Part shown: in pieces, positions 60,039 to 64,000 of the stretch
Position numbering within the stretch: position 1 is the stretch's first letter
Layout: the number at the start of each line of letters is the position of its first letter
Source of the DNA: Pestalotiopsis fici W106-1
Lineage: Eukaryota; Ascomycota; Sordariomycetes; Amphisphaeriales; Sporocadaceae
Direction: 5' to 3'
NCBI RefSeq assembly: GCF_000516985.1
Contig: NW_006917091.1
Coordinates: 2,397,399-2,461,398, forward strand
DNA length: 64,000 nucleotides
Program-made: the position numbers and the translations under genes
Notes under the pieces: generated by a model
The model's database searches: none
Told to the model about the DNA's origin: nothing
The model's input: only the letters and a program-made list of their open reading frames with translations

Positions 60039-60702
60039 CTATGTATTGTCAGTGACTTGAAATCTCGAGTATAATGCGAGATGAGTGCTAGTGTTGAAGT
60101 GTGGCCAGGGAGTCAGTGATGGCGGGTGTAGTTTAAGTGGTTTTGTCGGCTGCGACGCGTCGCGCTACGTTGGTGGGGTTCATAGCTGCGACAATGATGC
60201 AAGACGCGATGAGCTTCATGATGTTTCGTGATCGATTGAAGACTCATGGACGGCGCAATTGCGCCCTGTCCAGTCAATCATTTCCAGCTTAAAAAAAGCT
60301 TGAAATGACCCATCGCGGTGCATCATAGGACCATAGTTGCAAGATTGCTGAATCTGCAAGCATTTGGTGTTGTGGTGCTGCGCAATTGTGCACAACGGCA
60401 TTCATTGAGTGCAAGACGCGCAAGTGCAGCTTTGGGTGCGAGGTTGTGACTCTTATCGATTTTTGGCGGGTGATCAGGCCAGGCGAGCTTGCGATATGAA
60501 GCTTGGACAGCTCTGGGCGTGGGCAGAGCTCTCGCAAGCGGGCGGCGCAAAGAGGCGATGAATCGCGACGGCGAGATCAGATCCAATGGGACGGGTCCAG
60601 GCGATGAAAACAGATGCGATGCGATGAACGGGCAAGGAGGGCGATTGGGAAGAGAGGGACTTGTGATTTGCAGTGTGCAGTCATAGAAAAGCAAGTACTC
60701 AC
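60039..60702 (-). other. 5'-UTR intron of the nhp6 gene
   Basis: Donor GTGAGT at 60702 and acceptor CATAG whose G (60039) is directly followed by the ATG at 60038; a CTGAC branch-like site is 12 nt before. At 664 nt it is about ten times the other introns in the window. Inferred from splice signals only. Confidence 0.55.
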
Positions 60703-60729
60703 AGTTGCTGCTTGTCTGTATGTGTTGGT

Positions 60730-60836
60730 TTTGTATGGTATAGAAGTGTAGGCGATGATTTGTATGTGAGGGCGGTTTGTATGGGAGATTTGTATGGGAG
60801 CTTTTTGGTGAGAGAGAAGAGAGGGAAATTTGTATG
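60730..60836 (-). promoter_or_regulatory. Five TTTGTATG repeats upstream of nhp6
   Basis: TTTGTATG starts at 60730, 60759, 60776, 60789 and 60829 (CATACAAA on the coding strand), the last three followed by GG. They lie just upstream of the proposed 5'-UTR exon, so they may be in the core promoter or the leader. No known factor assigned. Confidence 0.45.
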
Positions 60837-63800
60837 GGGGAGAGTGCGGGCGCCCTTTTACTATGGGAGCTAGAGGGCCAGCTGATTGTGTGGGTGTCTG
60901 GTCAATCGCGCGCAAAAGCTGTCTAAGCTGGGCTGGGCCTTTTCTTGCCTGAGGGGGTGGGAGTGTGTGTCTGCTGCTTGGGGTGGGTGTGCAAAAGGAA
61001 AGCGGAAGAATGAGTGAGGGGCCCCCAGTTGCGTTGCCTGGTTTGTTGGTCTCTGTCTCGTCTCGCTCGCTCCCCCTTCCAAGCTTGGTCTTGCCTTTGT
61101 GCTTTGCGTTCTCACTTCTTTGGGTGTGTGCCTAGGTACATTACCTACTGTACCTGCCTTGACTTTGTTTCTTTGCCCAGTCAGTTGCTGCCTTTCCTTG
61201 CTTTGCCTGGGGCGCCCTTTCTCTGGGTCGGCTTGTCGCGTCTTCTGTCTGTGGCCCCCCTGGTATCTGATTTTACTAGTAATGATTTGCCTGGGAATAC
61301 ATCTTTGTCTATTAACACAATGATCGGCTTGTGAGCTGACCTTATGCACTGATTAATTTGATACAAAGTAGATAATGGCAGGTTCTTTTTTTTTTTTTTT
61401 TTTTTTTTCTGTATCAACCTACCTACATCATAGTCCACTAGACAAAAAAAGAAGTCCGTCGCTTGTTGATTGTTTCCATCCCACATGTGTAGTGAGGTAT
61501 TCGCTTCCAAGGTAGGTACTTGACCATACCTTCTCTTTGGATCTACTAGATCACAGACAGGCAAGACAATACGATACAAAACAGCACAAGCGTGAGGGAA
61601 GGGGCGTCGTCGAAAGAAAGCATCCGATCGGCTGCTGGGAAGGTACCTACAGGCCCCGACCCCAAGCTACCTACCCACCTTACCTTACCTACCCAGCCAG
61701 ACCAGGCGCACACACACCATAATCATGTCAAGCAGCTTATAATAACACACTTTCGTAATGTATGCGCTGCACTGACTGACTGCACAGCTCCTGCGACAGA
61801 ACTCCAATTTTGACATGGCCAAATCTATGCGAGCCAGGCTGAGGTTACTCTTACTACTACGCTACTGTATATTATGATGAGCGTATGTAGGAGGCAAGTA
61901 ATGCCATGTTTAAAAGAATGGAATGAGGCATCAAGCATGTACCGCCTCCGTCGCACTGGGAGCTTCGTGGGGTACATACATCATGTTGCACGCCTGCAGC
62001 AGCCAGACCTGCGAGCTATCAAATGTAGGTAGGGGTCAAGGTAGGTCTGAGGTACCTCAAGGTAGGTAGGAGAGAGACAGGCAGGCTGTTGGCTCCTCCT
62101 CCAATCCTCGTTTGGTGCGTGCCGCAAGAAAGAAGAAAAAAAGCTCTCGTCTCCTCATTTCATCAAATCAATCGCCAGGCAACGGGACCACACACCTTTC
62201 CTTTACGCTGCAAGCGCGTAACAAACCGACACTCCATCGTCTTGTCTCTCCTTCACCCGGCCATGTACAGTACCCCTCTTTGCGCTGTTGCGCAGCGTCA
62301 GAGGCCCTGAGCGCCCTCACTGTGTACCTCACACATTTGTGCTGACACCCCGTCGGCATCTGCTCCAAGCCTTCCGCCCTCTCACTTTTCATTGCGTTCA
62401 CATCACTCTCGGTCGTCGACGCCCGCCCATTGGTGTCCATATGCTCATTTCTTCCCCGCGCTCAATCAATCACCTGTTTGCATCTGCCCTCGGGCTCCCT
62501 CTGCCTCTTTACCTGCACCCTCCCAGCACCAGGTCTTTTCTCACGCCTACCTACAGTCCAGCCAAACCAGCCTCCTGTCGCAGATGTACCTCCTGGTCCC
62601 CGGTTAGCGCGTATGGTACTTCCATGGCTCGTCTCCCAAGGTTTGTGCATGTGGACGCGCTGCTCAGTCGCAGTGGTGGATGGGCCGGTTTTGCTGGTGA
62701 TTCTTACCCGCGCCCATTTTGCTGGGAGTTTGGCTGTCCCCTCTCTGCACCCGCACTTCCCTTTCCCTCACTTCTCTCTCTACTATCTGTGTCTGTGCCT
62801 TCCTGTGCCCGTCACAAGTCTCCTCTCGGTCACCTCATACTAGTATTATCACGAAAGGCTCCATGCAAGGCCACCAATATGATCACCAAACATGCACACG
62901 ACATAAATTTTAAATATTACCAAGTGCTAACCTTGGGGCAATGGAATGAGGACCCTTATCTCAATTGATATAGTTTTGGCATGTCTTTGACAGCAATTCT
63001 TACCAAGGACTTCAACGCAGGCTGATTATACAGCTTATCATTCTCTGAAGTAGTAAATACTATCGAGTTTTGTCAGAAGACTATAAAAGTCTCGTTGCAG
63101 TATTCACACCAGATGGATAGATCTGGTTCCTGGGTCTCCTGGCAGACTGGAGCTGACGCGGCCGCTCAGCAACTCATTTGGATGAGACTCAAAAAAGGGA
63201 TTCTACATGCATGTAACCAAGCGAACTGCATTCATTTCCCTTGTCCAAGCTTTTCAGTTGATTGACGGGCCCGAAGTGCAGGGTTGCCGTCTATGAGATG
63301 TGTTGTTAGAGGTATGCACTTCGTACGCCGTTTGGTAATCACCGCCGCGCACATTGGGGCCCTCCATCACATGGATGGGATGAGAGGTTCTACGGGCTAC
63401 TATTCGGCGGCCGCGTCCATCTACTAAATTGAGCTTTAGCAACCTGCAACTCTTTCGCACTCGATATCCGGGCAACTATTATTATGAAGCGGCTACATCA
63501 CAAGTCCGCTGGTCACAGGATTTGGCAGTGCGACAATGAGAACCCCAATTGCTCCGCATCTACCGCAAATCAGAAGGCTGTTGCTGTGGATGCACAGATA
63601 ACTGGAGAGGCTCTGGACTGGTATGAATAATCATTCCATGAAAATCGGTCCTCGATCCCGCATATAAGTCGAGGTTGCTTCTACTGTGTATCTTCTTTCT
63701 TGGTAGGAGTGACGATCACTTCAATGTACTGACAAACTGGTGACGTCCCATTTCTGGCTGATGAGAGTCTATTACCTAGCTCGGTGATATCAACTCCATG

Positions 63801-64000
63801 ATGCGGCTGGGCGACTGTGCCTAGTGGGAAGAATACGACGCACCAGAGCAGTGGCAGGGAGTGGGTGACGGTGTTGCTGTGCACCAGATCTCGCCTCTCT
63901 CGCCATTTCCTGTCAGCCCAAGGATCAGCTAATGTATGGGTAGGACTTTTGGGGTGAGGGACAAGGCGCGTCTTGCCCCCCAAGTACACCATGAGATCTT
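60837..64000. other. 3.1 kb without a supported gene
   Basis: Promoter-like DNA with a T tract of 23 nt (61386-61408), repeated CCTACC/GGTAGG words (61640-61690, 62030-62075), common upstream of Sordariomycete genes, and CT-rich stretches at 62440-62840. A minus-strand frame at 63681-63992 has a hydrophobic segment (LPLLWCVVFFPLGTVA) and might be an exon of a gene leaving the window; not enough to call. Confidence 0.35.

Noticed and set aside
62288..62968. 226-codon plus-strand frame
   Set aside because: Composition follows CT-rich promoter-like DNA, starts without clear ATG context and has no domain.
63681..63992. 103-codon minus-strand frame with hydrophobic segment at the right edge
   Set aside because: Could be an exon of a gene leaving the window, but nothing confirms it; noted only in the intergenic entry.

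Overview
The window looks like nuclear DNA of a filamentous ascomycete (Pezizomycotina; probably Sordariomycetes, Hypocreales possible). Evidence is short GT..AG introns of about 45-130 nt, HET-domain genes, a STAND/NLR gene with a HeLo-like N-terminus, multi-exon P450 genes, a short secreted tyrosinase, an NHP6-type HMG-box gene, and a 25 kb block of retrotransposons converted to AT-rich DNA in the pattern of repeat-induced point mutation (RIP). The species is not identified.

Layout. 1-7.7 kb: two HET-domain genes (+ at 29-2346, - at 5730-7619) flank a predicted secreted protein with an acidic tail and a small unrecognised gene. 7.766-32.759 kb: one nested retrotransposon block. Four insertion levels can be read from matching LTRs and target-site duplications (TSDs): (0) a Gypsy element on the minus strand with 168-bp LTRs and TSD CAGCC; (1) a Copia element on the minus strand with LTRs of about 629 bp, inside level 0; (2) a second Copia of the same family on the plus strand, inside level 1, TSD CCTAG; (3) a chromodomain Gypsy on the plus strand with 509-bp LTRs, inside the 3' LTR of level 2, TSD ATAAT. 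A separate 355-bp element with 88-bp terminal direct repeats, RNA polymerase III-like boxes and an 8-bp TSD sits, not RIP-mutated, in the gag of level 0.

33.2-44.1 kb: a group of oxidative-enzyme genes starts 481 bp after the block: P450, secreted SMP-30-like propeller, FAD monooxygenase, tyrosinase and, after a 2.7 kb gap, a second P450. No polyketide synthase, NRPS, terpene synthase or transcription factor is visible. It resembles a tailoring-enzyme set whose core gene lies elsewhere or is lost. The FAD enzyme has no ATG where the family starts; the codon there is TTG.

47.8-60 kb: a DUF7053-like protein, a GNAT acetyltransferase, a four-exon NLR (HeLo-like domain, NACHT, ankyrin repeats), a conserved-looking protein of unknown function, and NHP6 with a 664-nt 5'-UTR intron whose acceptor AG touches the ATG. 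60.7-64 kb has no gene I can support.

Themes: three genes of the non-self recognition/heterokaryon-incompatibility type in one window, next to a RIP-silenced nest of transposons and a secondary-metabolism-like gene group. All exon joins given were checked by eye for splice sites and reading phase; homology statements come from motif recognition, not searches.
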